Shown here piece by piece: positions 18,701 through 27,159 of a stretch of DNA of 64,000 nt. The DNA lies in the NCBI GenBank assembly GCA_023399155.1, contig JAEWQP010000016.1, forward strand, positions 248,001 through 312,000, written 5' to 3'. The translations under genes and the position numbers were made by a program. The notes below the pieces were generated by a model. That model saw only the letters and a list, made by a program, of their open reading frames with translations. It did no database searches and had not been told where the DNA came from. The first letter of the stretch is position 1; the number at the start of each line of letters is the position of its first letter. This DNA is from Verrucomicrobiota bacterium (GTDB taxonomy: Bacteria; Verrucomicrobiota; Verrucomicrobiia; Opitutales; Opitutaceae).

Positions 18701-19319
18701 AGTCGCAGAACGCGCCCGTGCCGCTGGCGTCCTCGATCGCGAGCCCGCGCGCGGCTGCCTCCTCGCGAAACGTGCCGTCGCCCTGGTTGATGAAGAGCTG
18801 GTTCGGACCAAAGACGCGGCACTGGTAGAGGTCGAGCCAGCCGTCGTTGTTTACGTCGGCGAAAGCGGCGCCCTGTTTCCAGATCGCGGGATCGGGTGCC
18901 GCGTCGGTCGTGTCGATACCCGATGCGGCGGTGGTATCCTCGAAGCGCCAGCCGCCGAGATTGCGGAACAATTTCGACCGCTCCGTCTTGCTGACGATGA
19001 ACACGTCGGGACGGCCATCGTTGTCGTAGTCACCGATCGCCACGCCCGTGCCGATCGAACCGACGGCGTACTCGAGGTGCTTTTCGCCCCACATGCGCGG
19101 GTCGGCGAAATCGTTTTCAGTCCGAATGCCGGTCTGTTCCGCGGGCACCGGGGCGAACAGCGTCGCACCCCGTGGTGCGGTGCGGGCCTTGAGGGGTTGG
19201 GCTTGGATCGCGCCCGACTGGGCAGTCAGCGGGGGGGGTGCGGCGAAAGCGATCACCAGCACGAGGGCTGTGCACGCTGACGCGCGGAGCCGGGCGTGGC
19301 TAAGGGCGGCGAATCTCAT
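15702..19319 (-). CDS. Giant secreted ASPIC/UnbV-VCBS protein with two ASPIC domains
   Basis: 1205 residues from ATG 19319 (MRFAALSHARLRASACTALV, a signal peptide ending PPPLTAQ). VCBS/FG-GAP blades with Ca loops (DYDNDGRPD, DVNNDGWLD, DYDRDGWLD, DFDEDGWLD, DLDGDGDLD) fill residues about 60-500. The first ASPIC/UnbV domain is at about 510-600 (GHRVIFALRGTRSNRFGVGA, HFGLGDDDR, WPSG). A second propeller follows, and a second ASPIC/UnbV domain closes the protein at about 1110-1205 (FLRVSLSGAPGNPSAVGARV, WPGGEVTTH). It is co-directional with and overlaps the next gene's preferred start, so the two are likely one transcript. A GT-C-like membrane protein is divergent from it across 164 bases. Members of this family are secreted; human CRTAC1 is a matrix glycoprotein. 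The bacterial function is unknown. Confidence 0.88.
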   Translation of the reverse strand: MRFAALSHARLRASACTALVLVIAFAAPPPLTAQSGAIQAQPLKARTAPRGATLFAPVPAEQTGIRTENDFADPRMWGEKHLEYAVGSIGTGVAIGDYDNDGRPDVFIVSKTERSKLFRNLGGWRFEDTTAASGIDTTDAAPDPAIWKQGAAFADVNNDGWLDLYQCRVFGPNQLFINQGDGTFREEAAARGLAIEDASGTGAFCDYDRDGWLDVFLQTNMYDAARNPTGQRDRLFRNTGDGRFVEVTDAAGISGPTLSHSATWWDYNDDGWPDIYAASDFGPPDALYRNNGDGTFTNVTDAVAPHTPYSSMGADLGDVNNDGLVDLLVADMATTSHEKDQRGMASARALSREDQGRPELAPQYLRNALLLNTGAEVLQEAAILAGVAATDWTWSVRFEDFDEDGWLDLHLTNGMTREFQNADLRERIILSENLGERMRLLRESPVLNERNLAYRNAGGLRFEDVSSAWGLDHEGVSFGAAYGDLDGDGDLDIVYGNYEATASVLRNDNDAGHRVIFALRGTRSNRFGVGALVRVETASGVQARPLVLARGYLSTSEPVLHFGLGDDDRISRVTVSWPSGHEQTFTDLAADCRYTITEPDEPATPGPVGRRTSPTLLTEVSTARGLALPTRENLRAEPNRQPLMPMTFHRRGPGLAVADLDGDGRDEILLGGASKDGTRVVSGLDVAAEAAPPRLTQLATEANVPDGPVLLFDADGDGDVDALLTKTGAGIPAASPRLAPKLWLNDGTGALQPAPDGVLPPSPISAGAVAAADFDRDGRLDVFIGARVLPGRYPAAPRSLLLANRAGGFQDVAETIASGLAEVGMVTSALWTDVDGDGWLDLLLSLEWGGVRIFRNQEGRGFEDRSEAMGFAAAGTGWWNSLAAADFNGDGRLDYAAGNQGLNSPYSASNDRPALLFLGSFADTQGRQLVEGYYEGDRLFPRHTLKALAQAVPPVRRRIRTNNEYATATLGQVLGAEKLAAAERFAATEFRSGVFMSQPDGRYRFEPLPHVAQISVAQGMVAGDLDGDGRADLAIVHNNFSPVHAIGRFDGGVGQLLLGDGRGGFRAPSPRESGFVVPGDAKALVVLDLDGNGSPDLLCSRNNSSTLVFRNDAGGDRNFLRVSLSGAPGNPSAVGARVTLRLADDTTQLAEIAAGSGYWSQSSAACFFGYTGANPPRGLEVRWPGGEVTTHDVPAGTPTLSLEQP

Positions 19320-19483
19320 GGGGGCACCGCAAGGGGACGCCGTCGCGTGGGGCGAGTCAAGGACAGCATCGCGGCTGCGACACGCATCAGGATCGATCAG
19401 CTCCGTCATGGGGAGCGGGTTACGCCGCTTGCCAAGGCTGCGGGCGAATGCTGTAATCAGCCTTTCGAGCCCGCTCGCGCGAC

Positions 19484-21916
19484 ATGAGTCTCTCCCGCCG
19501 AACCGCCCCGATCATCTGGATGGCCGCCCTCGTGAGCAGCCTCGCGGTGGGCCTGTGGGTCCATGAGCGCCGCGCCACGCAAGTCGAGTCTGTCACGGCC
19601 GCCGTCCCCACCACCGCCACGCTCGATCCTGCGTCGCCGACCGGTTATGCGGGAGGTGTGCGGCAACTCGTCGTGCCGGGTGGCAATGCCGACGCTTTCC
19701 AATGGGTGGTCCAAACCCAGCAGATGCTTGCCACGGGGAACTGGCGCGTTCGAGAGGCGGCCTATGACAATGCCCCCCAGGGGCGTCCAGTGCACCTGCC
19801 GTCGCCCTACCGATGGTGGCTGGCCACGCTCGCGTGGGTGGACCGTGTCCTGACGGGCAACCCGGCTGGCTTGGCTGTCGAGCGAGCGGCGCTGTGGGCA
19901 GACCCGGTTTTGCATCTCCTCGCCGTAGGAGTTTTCGGCGCCTTCACCGCTTGGAGGTTCGGCGCCCTGGCGGCCGCGATGTTGGCGGGTGGGCTCGTAT
20001 TCGTTTTCCCGTTCGCCGGCCTCTTCGTTTCCGGGGCACCGGAGGATACCGGGCTCACGCAGGTGGTGATCCTCGCCAGCCTGCTGAGTCTCCTTGCCGG
20101 CGTGCTTCCGCCTGCGCCGACTCCGCGCGCCCGAGCGGTCTGGTTCGGTGGGTCGGGCGCCCTCGCCGGCGGTGCTCTCTGGCTCAATCCCAGCGCAGCC
20201 GTGCCGGTCATCGGGGGGCTTGCCCTGGGTGGATTGGTTCTGGCCTGGCGCCGTCGCGGCACAGACGCAGGCGAACCCCTGCCATGGCGGATGTGGGGGG
20301 CGTGCGGGGCAACCGTCACGATGCTGGGCTACCTCCTGGAGTTCGCGCCGGCACATCTGTCATGGAGCACCCCCGGTCCGGTGGAAATCCACCCTGCCTA
20401 TGCGATCACTTGGTTGGGTTTGGGCGATCTGCTCGAACGCGCGGCCCGTCGGATCGAGGGCGCTCCATGGGCGGGATCCCGGGCTGGGCGCGTCGCCGCA
20501 GTAGCGGCCCTGGTCGCCCTGTTCGTTTTGCCGGCGACACTGCTCCTACTGGGAACTCCGGGATTCCTTGCGCCGGAGAACTCGGCCTCGCGCCTCACCG
20601 CGTTGAACGGCGGAATTCGAGGCGAGAATCTGTTCGCATGGCTGAAAGCGGACGGGCCCTCCCTCGCGTTCTGGGCGGCCGTCGCCCCATGCCTTCTCGT
20701 GGTGGGCGCGTTTCAACGGCTGCCGCGGGTGCGTCCCGATCATGGCGGCAATGCGGGAGCCGCGCTGCTCCTCGGCCCGGCCATCATCGCGCTGGGCGTC
20801 GCGGCCGCACGCCTGTCGTGGTGGAGTCATCTGGACACGGTGCTGCTCGCGATCCTCGTCGCCATGGCCGGCAGCGTCCGTGGGACACCGATCGCCCCGG
20901 GGCGATGGATCGCATGGCTGGTGCTTGCGATCGCGCTGTTCCTTCCGGGGGCCTGGCTCCTCGTGGTGCGGCCGGCAGGGCAGGCGCGCGACGAACGGAT
21001 CGCGGTCCAGGACCAGCAATCCCTGGTCGAGCGTGACCTCGCGCACTGGCTGGCGAGACGGTCGGGGCCCGACGGCGCCAATGTCCTGGCCCCGCCGAAC
21101 ATGACCGCCTCGCTCATCTACTACGGCGGCCTGAGCGGCCTGGGGTCACCGTATCGAGAGAACGAAGCCGGATTTGCCGCGGCCGTTCGTGTGGCTGCAG
21201 CCACCTCGGCTGACGAGGCGGAGGCACTCGCCCGGCAGCGCATGCTCTCGCATATCGTCATGCCCACGTGGGATGCGTTTCTGGATGAGTACGCGCGCCT
21301 CGGCACGCATCAGCCTGAAAGTTCGCTGATCGGACTGCTGCACGCGTGGCTTCCGCCGCGCTGGCTCGTGCCCGTGGCTTATCAGGTGCCGGCCGTATCG
21401 ACCTACGCCGGAGAGCGAGTCCTGATATTCGAGATCACGGACCTCCAGGATCTCTCCCTGGCGTGGAGCCGCATGGCGGGCTACTTCGTGGACATGGGCG
21501 ACCTCGAGCTTGCCAGCGAACTCTGCCGCGCGATTGAGGAGCGGTTCCCGGACGACCTCGGCGGACTCATCTCGATCGCGCGCACCCAGCTCGCCCGGAA
21601 CCAGCGGTTCCTGCTCGCGCGGACACTCGACATCATCGAGGCCCGAATCGATGAAGGCGCGGACGAGGCCCTGCCGTGGGACCTCCGTGTGAGCCTGAGC
21701 CTTGTTCTCGCTGCCGCCGATCGCACTGAGCGGGCGCGCGACCAGACCGCACTCTGCGTGGATTACGCCGGCGAGGCCGAACTGCGGCGCCTGGGTTCTG
21801 CGTCGTTCCGACCGTTCGCCGCGCTTTGCCACGAATTCGGACTGACCTTCGCCGAGCCCGAGCTTCAGCGTGTGTTCGACGTGCGTGTTCAGGAAATTGC
21901 CGCGGGTGTGCGCTGA
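19484..21916 (+). CDS. Polytopic GT-C/STT3-like membrane protein with C-terminal helical domain
   Basis: 810 residues from ATG 19484. The N-terminal two-thirds has about 10-12 membrane helices (for example IIWMAALVSSLAVGLWV, LLAVGVFGAFTAW, AAAMLAGGLVFVFPFAGLFV, VAALVALFVLPATLLLL, WIAWLVLAIALFLPGAWLLV). The first outer loop reads NADAFQWVVQTQQMLATGNW, where GT-C glycosyltransferases of the STT3/PMT type carry their acidic catalytic region after helix 1. The C-terminal 180 residues are soluble and alpha-helical (DLELASELCRAIEERFPDD, RNQRFLLARTLDIIEARID), resembling TPR repeats. The fold suggests transfer of lipid-linked sugar, but a decisive DxD is not obvious, so a non-enzymatic role is possible. 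It is divergent from the paired ASPIC/UnbV genes, whose products it could glycosylate. Confidence 0.65.
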   Translation: MSLSRRTAPIIWMAALVSSLAVGLWVHERRATQVESVTAAVPTTATLDPASPTGYAGGVRQLVVPGGNADAFQWVVQTQQMLATGNWRVREAAYDNAPQGRPVHLPSPYRWWLATLAWVDRVLTGNPAGLAVERAALWADPVLHLLAVGVFGAFTAWRFGALAAAMLAGGLVFVFPFAGLFVSGAPEDTGLTQVVILASLLSLLAGVLPPAPTPRARAVWFGGSGALAGGALWLNPSAAVPVIGGLALGGLVLAWRRRGTDAGEPLPWRMWGACGATVTMLGYLLEFAPAHLSWSTPGPVEIHPAYAITWLGLGDLLERAARRIEGAPWAGSRAGRVAAVAALVALFVLPATLLLLGTPGFLAPENSASRLTALNGGIRGENLFAWLKADGPSLAFWAAVAPCLLVVGAFQRLPRVRPDHGGNAGAALLLGPAIIALGVAAARLSWWSHLDTVLLAILVAMAGSVRGTPIAPGRWIAWLVLAIALFLPGAWLLVVRPAGQARDERIAVQDQQSLVERDLAHWLARRSGPDGANVLAPPNMTASLIYYGGLSGLGSPYRENEAGFAAAVRVAAATSADEAEALARQRMLSHIVMPTWDAFLDEYARLGTHQPESSLIGLLHAWLPPRWLVPVAYQVPAVSTYAGERVLIFEITDLQDLSLAWSRMAGYFVDMGDLELASELCRAIEERFPDDLGGLISIARTQLARNQRFLLARTLDIIEARIDEGADEALPWDLRVSLSLVLAAADRTERARDQTALCVDYAGEAELRRLGSASFRPFAALCHEFGLTFAEPELQRVFDVRVQEIAAGVR

Positions 21917-22058
21917 TCACACGGATCGCGGCACGCTCTCATCGACACGCGTGTTCATCGCCAGTGTTTGATCCAATCCGAGCGGCGGCGAGGTGCGCTT
22001 GGATGTGGTTGGTTCTGCCGAGACTCGTTTTCGGATGCCGCTTCCGGTAGCGCGGGTC

Positions 22059-22300
22059 CTCAACCGGACTCATGCAGTCGACGACGGTGGAGCGCGACCT
22101 CCGGGCGCGCTTTTCGCGCTCGCATAACCAACAACCCGCTCAGCTGCCGTGCAGTGGCCGCGGCAGCCGATGCTCCGTGCAGTGGCCGCGGCCGCCGATG
22201 CTGCCGTGCGGAGGCCGCGGCGGCAGATGGTGTCGGGTTCCACCGTTTGGTGCCTGGGACTCTGCACGGAATCCACATCAGCTGCATGAGTCCGGCTAAG
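22059..22300. mobile_element. MITE-like element with terminal inverted repeats
   Basis: CCGGACTCATGCAG at 22064-22077 recurs as its exact complement CTGCATGAGTCCGG at 22282-22295; about 18 of 24 bases match when the arms are extended outward and inward. The 200 bases between contain a further hairpin (GAGCGCGA/TCGCGCTC, about 22089-22120) and three tandem 28-29-base units. No open frame in it resembles a protein. No target-site duplication is obvious. A structured non-coding RNA is an alternative. Confidence 0.45.
22144..22229. repeat. Three tandem 28-29-bp GC-rich units
   Basis: Units at 22144-22172, 22173-22200 and 22201-22229 share the core CCGTGCAGTGGCCGCGG and end in GATG. Units 1 and 2 differ mainly in one base and one deletion; unit 3 is more diverged. 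There are no spacers, so this is not a CRISPR array. Confidence 0.75.
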
Positions 22301-22513
22301 AAGAGCTGCTGGACACAGCGATCACGGCGGATCGTGCCGCGCGCACCGCGTGCTATGCGAAGAGGCTGACGTCCACCTTCGTCCTGCTTTCGATCGCCTC
22401 CGTCGTAGTGCTCACCATCCCGACACACTCCACTGTCGCATGTCCTACGACTAGGAGGCGCCGGCGTTACGCTTACGCCGCACGTGGACGGGCGGACCGA
22501 AGACACATGCACC

Positions 22514-22551
22514 AAAGAAAAGCGCCCCTCGCTTGTGGCGAGGGGCGCTTG
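22514..22551 (-). terminator. Rho-independent terminator behind the TonB receptor gene
   Basis: On the minus strand AAGCGCCCCTCGC pairs with GCGAGGGGCGCTT over a 5-base loop, followed by TTCTTTGG (a TTTTCTTT run). It starts about 25 bases after the receptor's stop codon. Confidence 0.9.
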
Positions 22552-22575
22552 CTCGTTCAGACTAAGCCTTGAAGG

Positions 22576-25500
22576 CTAGAATGTGAACGTATTGGTCAGC
22601 GTGATCACCCTAGGCGGCGCGATGCGGTAGGTCGCAGGCGTGCCATCGGGCTGGGCGGTGACGGGTATCAGGTCGTCACCTTGCGTCACGTTGCGGACGT
22701 TCAGCTGAATGCGCCAGTCCACCTTGTCGGCGAACCGCATCCTATACCCGATCCAGAGGTCGACATTCGTCTCCGCCGGTCCCATGTGCGGGTTGCCGAT
22801 GTCGAACGTGATGTCGTCTGTGCCGACCGGGAGCACCGGGTAGCCGATCACCATCTCGTCCTGCCAGCGCAGACCACCACCGATCGACAGGCCGTTGAGA
22901 CGGCCCTCGGTGAAGTCATAGGTCGCGATAGCATTCAGGCGCCACTCACGCAGTTCCGGCACATTCGTGCCTTCCTGCAGGGAGCGCTGCTTCCACTCGG
23001 AGCCGATGTTGGTGTACCACTGATAGTTGGTGGTCTCGTTACCCGCACCACCCCACCAGATACGGAGGTCACCGGCGGAACCACGGGCACCGCGCTGGAG
23101 GGCGGTCTCGTAGGCGTTGATGAACTCGCGCAGGTTGTCACCACCGATGTTCTTGCGGGTGGCGCTGGTCTTGGCGGCATTGAGGATCAGTCGCAGGTTG
23201 CGGATCGGCTGCGCACTGAGCTCGAACTCATAACCCTTCGACGTGCTGTCCTCCGACAGGGCGAAACCGTTGGGTGACGTGGAGGTCACACCCGTCGGGT
23301 TCGTCTGGCGGAATGGCGCGTTCAGGTCCATGCCCCACGCCGTATAGAAGCGCGGATCGACCTGAGCCTGCCAGGCACGCCACGCGGCGACAACACTGGC
23401 CTCACGAGCTGCGGCAGCGGCCTGATCTTCACCCACGTCCGTGCCGTAGTTGTAGAGGCTGTTTGTCGCATCCCATTCCGGGAGGGCTTCACGGTACTGT
23501 GCGGTCCAACCTGCGGGCTGGGCGGCGCCAGCCGGACGGTTGTTCACCTGAGCATTGATGTGCATCTGGCTCGGCTGGTTGCCCAACGCGAAGTCGTACT
23601 GGAACTGGTTGGCCCAATTGGCGCCCCACGACTGCGAGTTGCCGATGTAGCTCACGGCACCACCACTCAAGCCGGCGCTGTTGGCATTCTTCACGTCCGT
23701 CTTGTACTTCGTGACCTTGAACGAGTACTTGCCGTCGCGCGACTCGAACAGGAGACCGTAGTCCTTGGTCTCGCCTTCCGGCAGACCGATCTGCTCGCCA
23801 TACACGTCGACGCGCAGCGCCTCAGGCTGGAAGTTCGTCGACTCGTTGTAGAACGCGCTGACCGACACCGGCCACCGCTCCGTGATGTCCTTGAGGACCG
23901 GGAGCTCGTTGAAGTGCACCACAGCCATCCAGCTCGTGGAACGCTCCGTAAGGTCGGAGTGCGAACCGCGGTAGTTGGAATTGTAGTCAGGACTGTCAAG
24001 ATCGCCATACCGGTTCACTTCGGCCGTGGTCGGCATGTGGTAGACCGCGGGATCGAGGTTCAGGTGTCCCCACTGCTGGGTGTACGGGAACTCGCCACCC
24101 TCGGGGCTGGTCGTGTTCACCGACAAGCTCCAACCCTGCGCGCGGTCTTCACGCACACCGAATGTACCCACAAGGGCGCCGTCGAGCAGGTGACCCTGCC
24201 AGACGAGAGCCTTCGAGTTGGTCAGCTTGCGCTGCAGGCGGGCGCTGGTCGTGAGCAGGTCACGGGCCGACTTCGACGACTCGGAGTCCGTCACCGTGAG
24301 CGTCCGGTTCGTCCAGCCCACGTAGTTGGCCGGATTCTCGGACTGCGTCGAGTAGTACGGATTCGTGGCCGGCGGATTGCGGCTCGCATACCAGGCGTCG
24401 ATTTCCGCCGACTGGGGATAGAGCGAGTTATTCCACGGATCGGCCCAGTTCGCACCGCCCGCCCAGTGCGAGTCGAAGACGCGATACTGGGTGGTCGTCG
24501 GGAACGTGAACTTGGCGGTCGGGCGCTTGAGTTTGGCACCGGCGGCCGAGCTGGCGTTCATCATCGAATCACCGAGGTAGATCAGCGTGCTGGGCACGAA
24601 GGTCTGGCCCTCGTTGAAGTCGGCCGTCGATCTCAGGAACGCACGATACTCCTCATCGAGGATGCCATAGCGCATCCAGTTCTTGTTCTCGGTGCGCTGC
24701 TCGTCCTCAGCCCAGAGAGCGGTAAGCGTGTGCTTGCCGATCATCTTCATGATCGAGTTGGAGGACTCCCTGCCGAAGTCGTGGATGATGAAACCGGTCA
24801 GGCGCTTGTTCTCGCGATCACTGGAGTACGAGTTGTTGTTGAACTGGCCGTTGTCCCCGATGAACGGGCGGCCGAGGTTCGGGTTCGGTGTGCCATCCTC
24901 ATAGGGGATGCCATTGATACCCGGCGTCGTGCCGTCCGTGTGGATACGGTTCATGTCGATCGCGATCGCCTGGCGCGTGTCGGTCAGGAGCGAGAGCTGT
25001 CCGTTCTTGTAGGCCTCCTGATTGTACGCCGCCTCGAAGCCGACCTTGTCGTTGAAGAAGGTCTGCGCGAGGTTGATGTTGTAGGCGTCGATGTCCTGCC
25101 ACTCCTTCTTGTTCGGGCCGTCGATCAACTGGTCATAGAAGTTGAAGACGGACGCGTCCGTGAGGGACCGGTTCTTGTAGACGCCAAACTCGCCGTACTC
25201 CAGACGCGCGTTCTTGGCGAAGTCCGAGTACTGCGCGACGCCGACCAAGCGGTTGAAGTCATAGGCCAGGCTGCCGTCGAGGGACCCGTTGGTGCTCACG
25301 CCCCAGGTCTCGCGGATCTCCTGGTCGATGACCGTCGGCGTCCCACCCGTGCTGCTCGAGTAGTAACCGATCGGGCCGCCGATGCTGCTGCCGAAGTTGC
25401 CGACCCACGGATAGAAGTACGGGTTGATATTGCCGCCGAACGGACCGCCATTGATCACCGGACGGGTGACACCGTGTTGGAAGTTCGGATTGTAGAAGTT

Positions 25501-26562
25501 GTCGTTCTGCGAGAGGTGCGGATTGAACGTCATCTTGTTCAGGTTCGCAAACGCGCGCGGCGAGCCAGCTGCCACCTCGGTGCCATCCGGGAGCACACCA
25601 GAGCGGTCGTAGCGACCGGCGGATGTGCCCGTCCAGAACCAGGGGGTGATCAAGTCACCCGGAGGCAGCGTGCGGGGGCGATTGCTGTCGATGTCGCCCG
25701 TCTCCCAGTTGGCCCGGATGATCGTGCGGGCGTTGCCCCGCTTGAGGAACTCCGGCTCGTAGCGCATCGCGGCATAGTACCGCTTGCTGTCGGCGAACGC
25801 CGGCTCCTGCTGATACTTTTGGTCTTCGCGCAACACGGCGATGCGAACGGCGAGCTGATCGTCGATCAGCTCCTTGTTCCAGTCGATCGTGCCGCGGACC
25901 GTGCCATTGTTGTCGACACGAATCTCGACCTCACCCCGATCGCGGAAGCTGGCCTGCTTGGTACTGTTATTGATCAGACCGGCAGGACTGCCCTGACCGA
26001 ACAGAATCGAGTTCGGCCCGCGCTGGAGGTCGACACGGTCGACGTTGTAGCTGTCCCACGGAATATCCGAGACGAAGTAGTCGCGGGTATTGTCGGCGTT
26101 GGTCAGGCCACGGACGCGCGTGTTCTGGCTCGGGTTTCTGAACTGGTCGGTTTCGTTCAGCTGACTTCCGTCACCAAGACCGGTGAAGTTACCCTGAAGG
26201 TTACCCACTTCGGTGCTGGTCGTGTACTGGAGCAGCGTTTCATTGCTCGTCGCTGCCGTGTCCTGGAGGAACTGCGTGTTGATGACCTGCACGGCATTGC
26301 CGAGGTCGCGCAGTTCTGAATTCAGACGATTACCCGCAAGGGTGTTCGCCTCGATGTAGCTGCTTTCGGTGCTGGCGGTCACTTCGAACGGCGAGAGGAC
26401 GATCATTTCGCCCTCATCGTCCTCTGCAGCTGTGGCCGGGGCCGTGGGTGGCGGCGGCGTGCCTGTCGTAGGTGCGGCCGTTTCTTGGGCCCGCACCTGG
26501 CCGGAGATCGTTAGCGCCATCGCCAACGCTGCGGCTGTTCTGGTCAGGTTCCTGTCGTTCAT
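22576..26562 (-). CDS. Large TonB-dependent outer-membrane receptor
   Basis: 1328 residues from ATG 26562, the start supported by AGGA seven bases upstream, one of the few Shine-Dalgarno sites in the window. Signal peptide about 1-25 (ALAMALTISGQVRAQ); a Pro/Thr linker; then EGEMIVLSPFEVTAS (residues 51-65), the entry motif of Opitutaceae-type TonB receptors. The plug follows (TLAGNRLNSELRDLGNAVQV, VRGLTNADNTRDYF, VDRVDLQRGPNSILFGQGSP), then a 22-strand-type barrel ending in VITLTNTFTF with a terminal Phe. It imports a ligand across the outer membrane using TonB-ExbBD energy. Its position back to back with a GH10 xylanase suggests oligosaccharide uptake, but the family also takes siderophores and cobalamin; a cobalamin link to the downstream corrinoid operon is possible. 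The substrate cannot be read from sequence. Confidence 0.93.
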   Translation of the reverse strand: MNDRNLTRTAAALAMALTISGQVRAQETAAPTTGTPPPPTAPATAAEDDEGEMIVLSPFEVTASTESSYIEANTLAGNRLNSELRDLGNAVQVINTQFLQDTAATSNETLLQYTTSTEVGNLQGNFTGLGDGSQLNETDQFRNPSQNTRVRGLTNADNTRDYFVSDIPWDSYNVDRVDLQRGPNSILFGQGSPAGLINNSTKQASFRDRGEVEIRVDNNGTVRGTIDWNKELIDDQLAVRIAVLREDQKYQQEPAFADSKRYYAAMRYEPEFLKRGNARTIIRANWETGDIDSNRPRTLPPGDLITPWFWTGTSAGRYDRSGVLPDGTEVAAGSPRAFANLNKMTFNPHLSQNDNFYNPNFQHGVTRPVINGGPFGGNINPYFYPWVGNFGSSIGGPIGYYSSSTGGTPTVIDQEIRETWGVSTNGSLDGSLAYDFNRLVGVAQYSDFAKNARLEYGEFGVYKNRSLTDASVFNFYDQLIDGPNKKEWQDIDAYNINLAQTFFNDKVGFEAAYNQEAYKNGQLSLLTDTRQAIAIDMNRIHTDGTTPGINGIPYEDGTPNPNLGRPFIGDNGQFNNNSYSSDRENKRLTGFIIHDFGRESSNSIMKMIGKHTLTALWAEDEQRTENKNWMRYGILDEEYRAFLRSTADFNEGQTFVPSTLIYLGDSMMNASSAAGAKLKRPTAKFTFPTTTQYRVFDSHWAGGANWADPWNNSLYPQSAEIDAWYASRNPPATNPYYSTQSENPANYVGWTNRTLTVTDSESSKSARDLLTTSARLQRKLTNSKALVWQGHLLDGALVGTFGVREDRAQGWSLSVNTTSPEGGEFPYTQQWGHLNLDPAVYHMPTTAEVNRYGDLDSPDYNSNYRGSHSDLTERSTSWMAVVHFNELPVLKDITERWPVSVSAFYNESTNFQPEALRVDVYGEQIGLPEGETKDYGLLFESRDGKYSFKVTKYKTDVKNANSAGLSGGAVSYIGNSQSWGANWANQFQYDFALGNQPSQMHINAQVNNRPAGAAQPAGWTAQYREALPEWDATNSLYNYGTDVGEDQAAAAAREASVVAAWRAWQAQVDPRFYTAWGMDLNAPFRQTNPTGVTSTSPNGFALSEDSTSKGYEFELSAQPIRNLRLILNAAKTSATRKNIGGDNLREFINAYETALQRGARGSAGDLRIWWGGAGNETTNYQWYTNIGSEWKQRSLQEGTNVPELREWRLNAIATYDFTEGRLNGLSIGGGLRWQDEMVIGYPVLPVGTDDITFDIGNPHMGPAETNVDLWIGYRMRFADKVDWRIQLNVRNVTQGDDLIPVTAQPDGTPATYRIAPPRVITLTNTFTF

Positions 26563-27159
26563 GTATTCCTGTGTCTCTCGGTTTGGGTACTGGGTTTCAG
26601 TCAAACGGGGCGAGAGCCGCCCCGAAAAGGGAAGGAGAAACGCGATGGCGAAGTCTTCGAGTCGACGAAGGATCGGAGCGCGAAAGGGATGGTCTGTTTA
26701 GGGCTACTCAAGGCCTCAGGAGAGGCCAAGGGGTGAGTGGTAAATGGGTCGGGGCGAACGGCAGACTGAGGGATGTGAACAGAAATTTAAATGATTTAAT
26801 GAACGCGATTTTCGAGTCGCCGGTCTAACGGTAGACCGCTCTAGAACGCTTCCTACAGGTGTTTGATTTATCGTTCCACTGCTGCCGCGGGGCATGGAAG
26901 GGCCCTACGAGCAACGCTGCAGCACAATTCTCGGCTCGGGCCCGGAGAAGCCCCTCCGCCGCACCCACACATCCCCTCACTCGCATGGCTTCGCTCCGGT
27001 GTCAGGCGTCGCCGCTCTCGGCGGTGTGCACAGACGTTTGAGTCAGCAGACGCCTCACTGCCGATCTTCCCACGGTGACGCCACCCGCAACAGTCCGCGT
27101 GCGTTGTCGCTTGCCCCCCCGTGCGAGTCATCGTGTGCTGATGCCAACTCCCTCACGTC
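26563..27159. other. Divergent intergenic region between TonB receptor and xylanase genes
   Basis: About 600 bases that must hold both promoters. The only AT-rich patch is at about 26778-26802. A hairpin GGCCTC/GAGGCC lies at about 26715-26730 in the receptor leader. The half nearer the xylanase gene is GC-rich, and I see no gene or convincing promoter in it. Confidence 0.5.
26776..26838 (-). promoter_or_regulatory. AT-rich promoter-like patch next to an inverted repeat
   Basis: Reading toward the TonB receptor gene, an interrupted palindrome CGGTCTA-ACG(G)-TAGACCG (26821-26838) is followed by a cluster of AT-rich hexamers (TAAATC, TAAATT; 26778-26802). This is the only such AT-rich stretch in the gap. 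The palindrome could be an operator upstream of the receptor promoter. It differs from the LacI-style site at 31325. Positions are suggestive only. Confidence 0.35.

Noticed and set aside
13112..19280. Several 280-680-codon plus-strand frames opposite the two giant ASPIC/UnbV genes
   Set aside because: They are the complement of the Ca-loop and ASPIC coding text, with strong His/Val/Gly/Arg bias and no recognisable fold.
22144..22229. Possible CRISPR array
   Set aside because: The three units are contiguous with no spacers and differ from each other; no cas gene is present.
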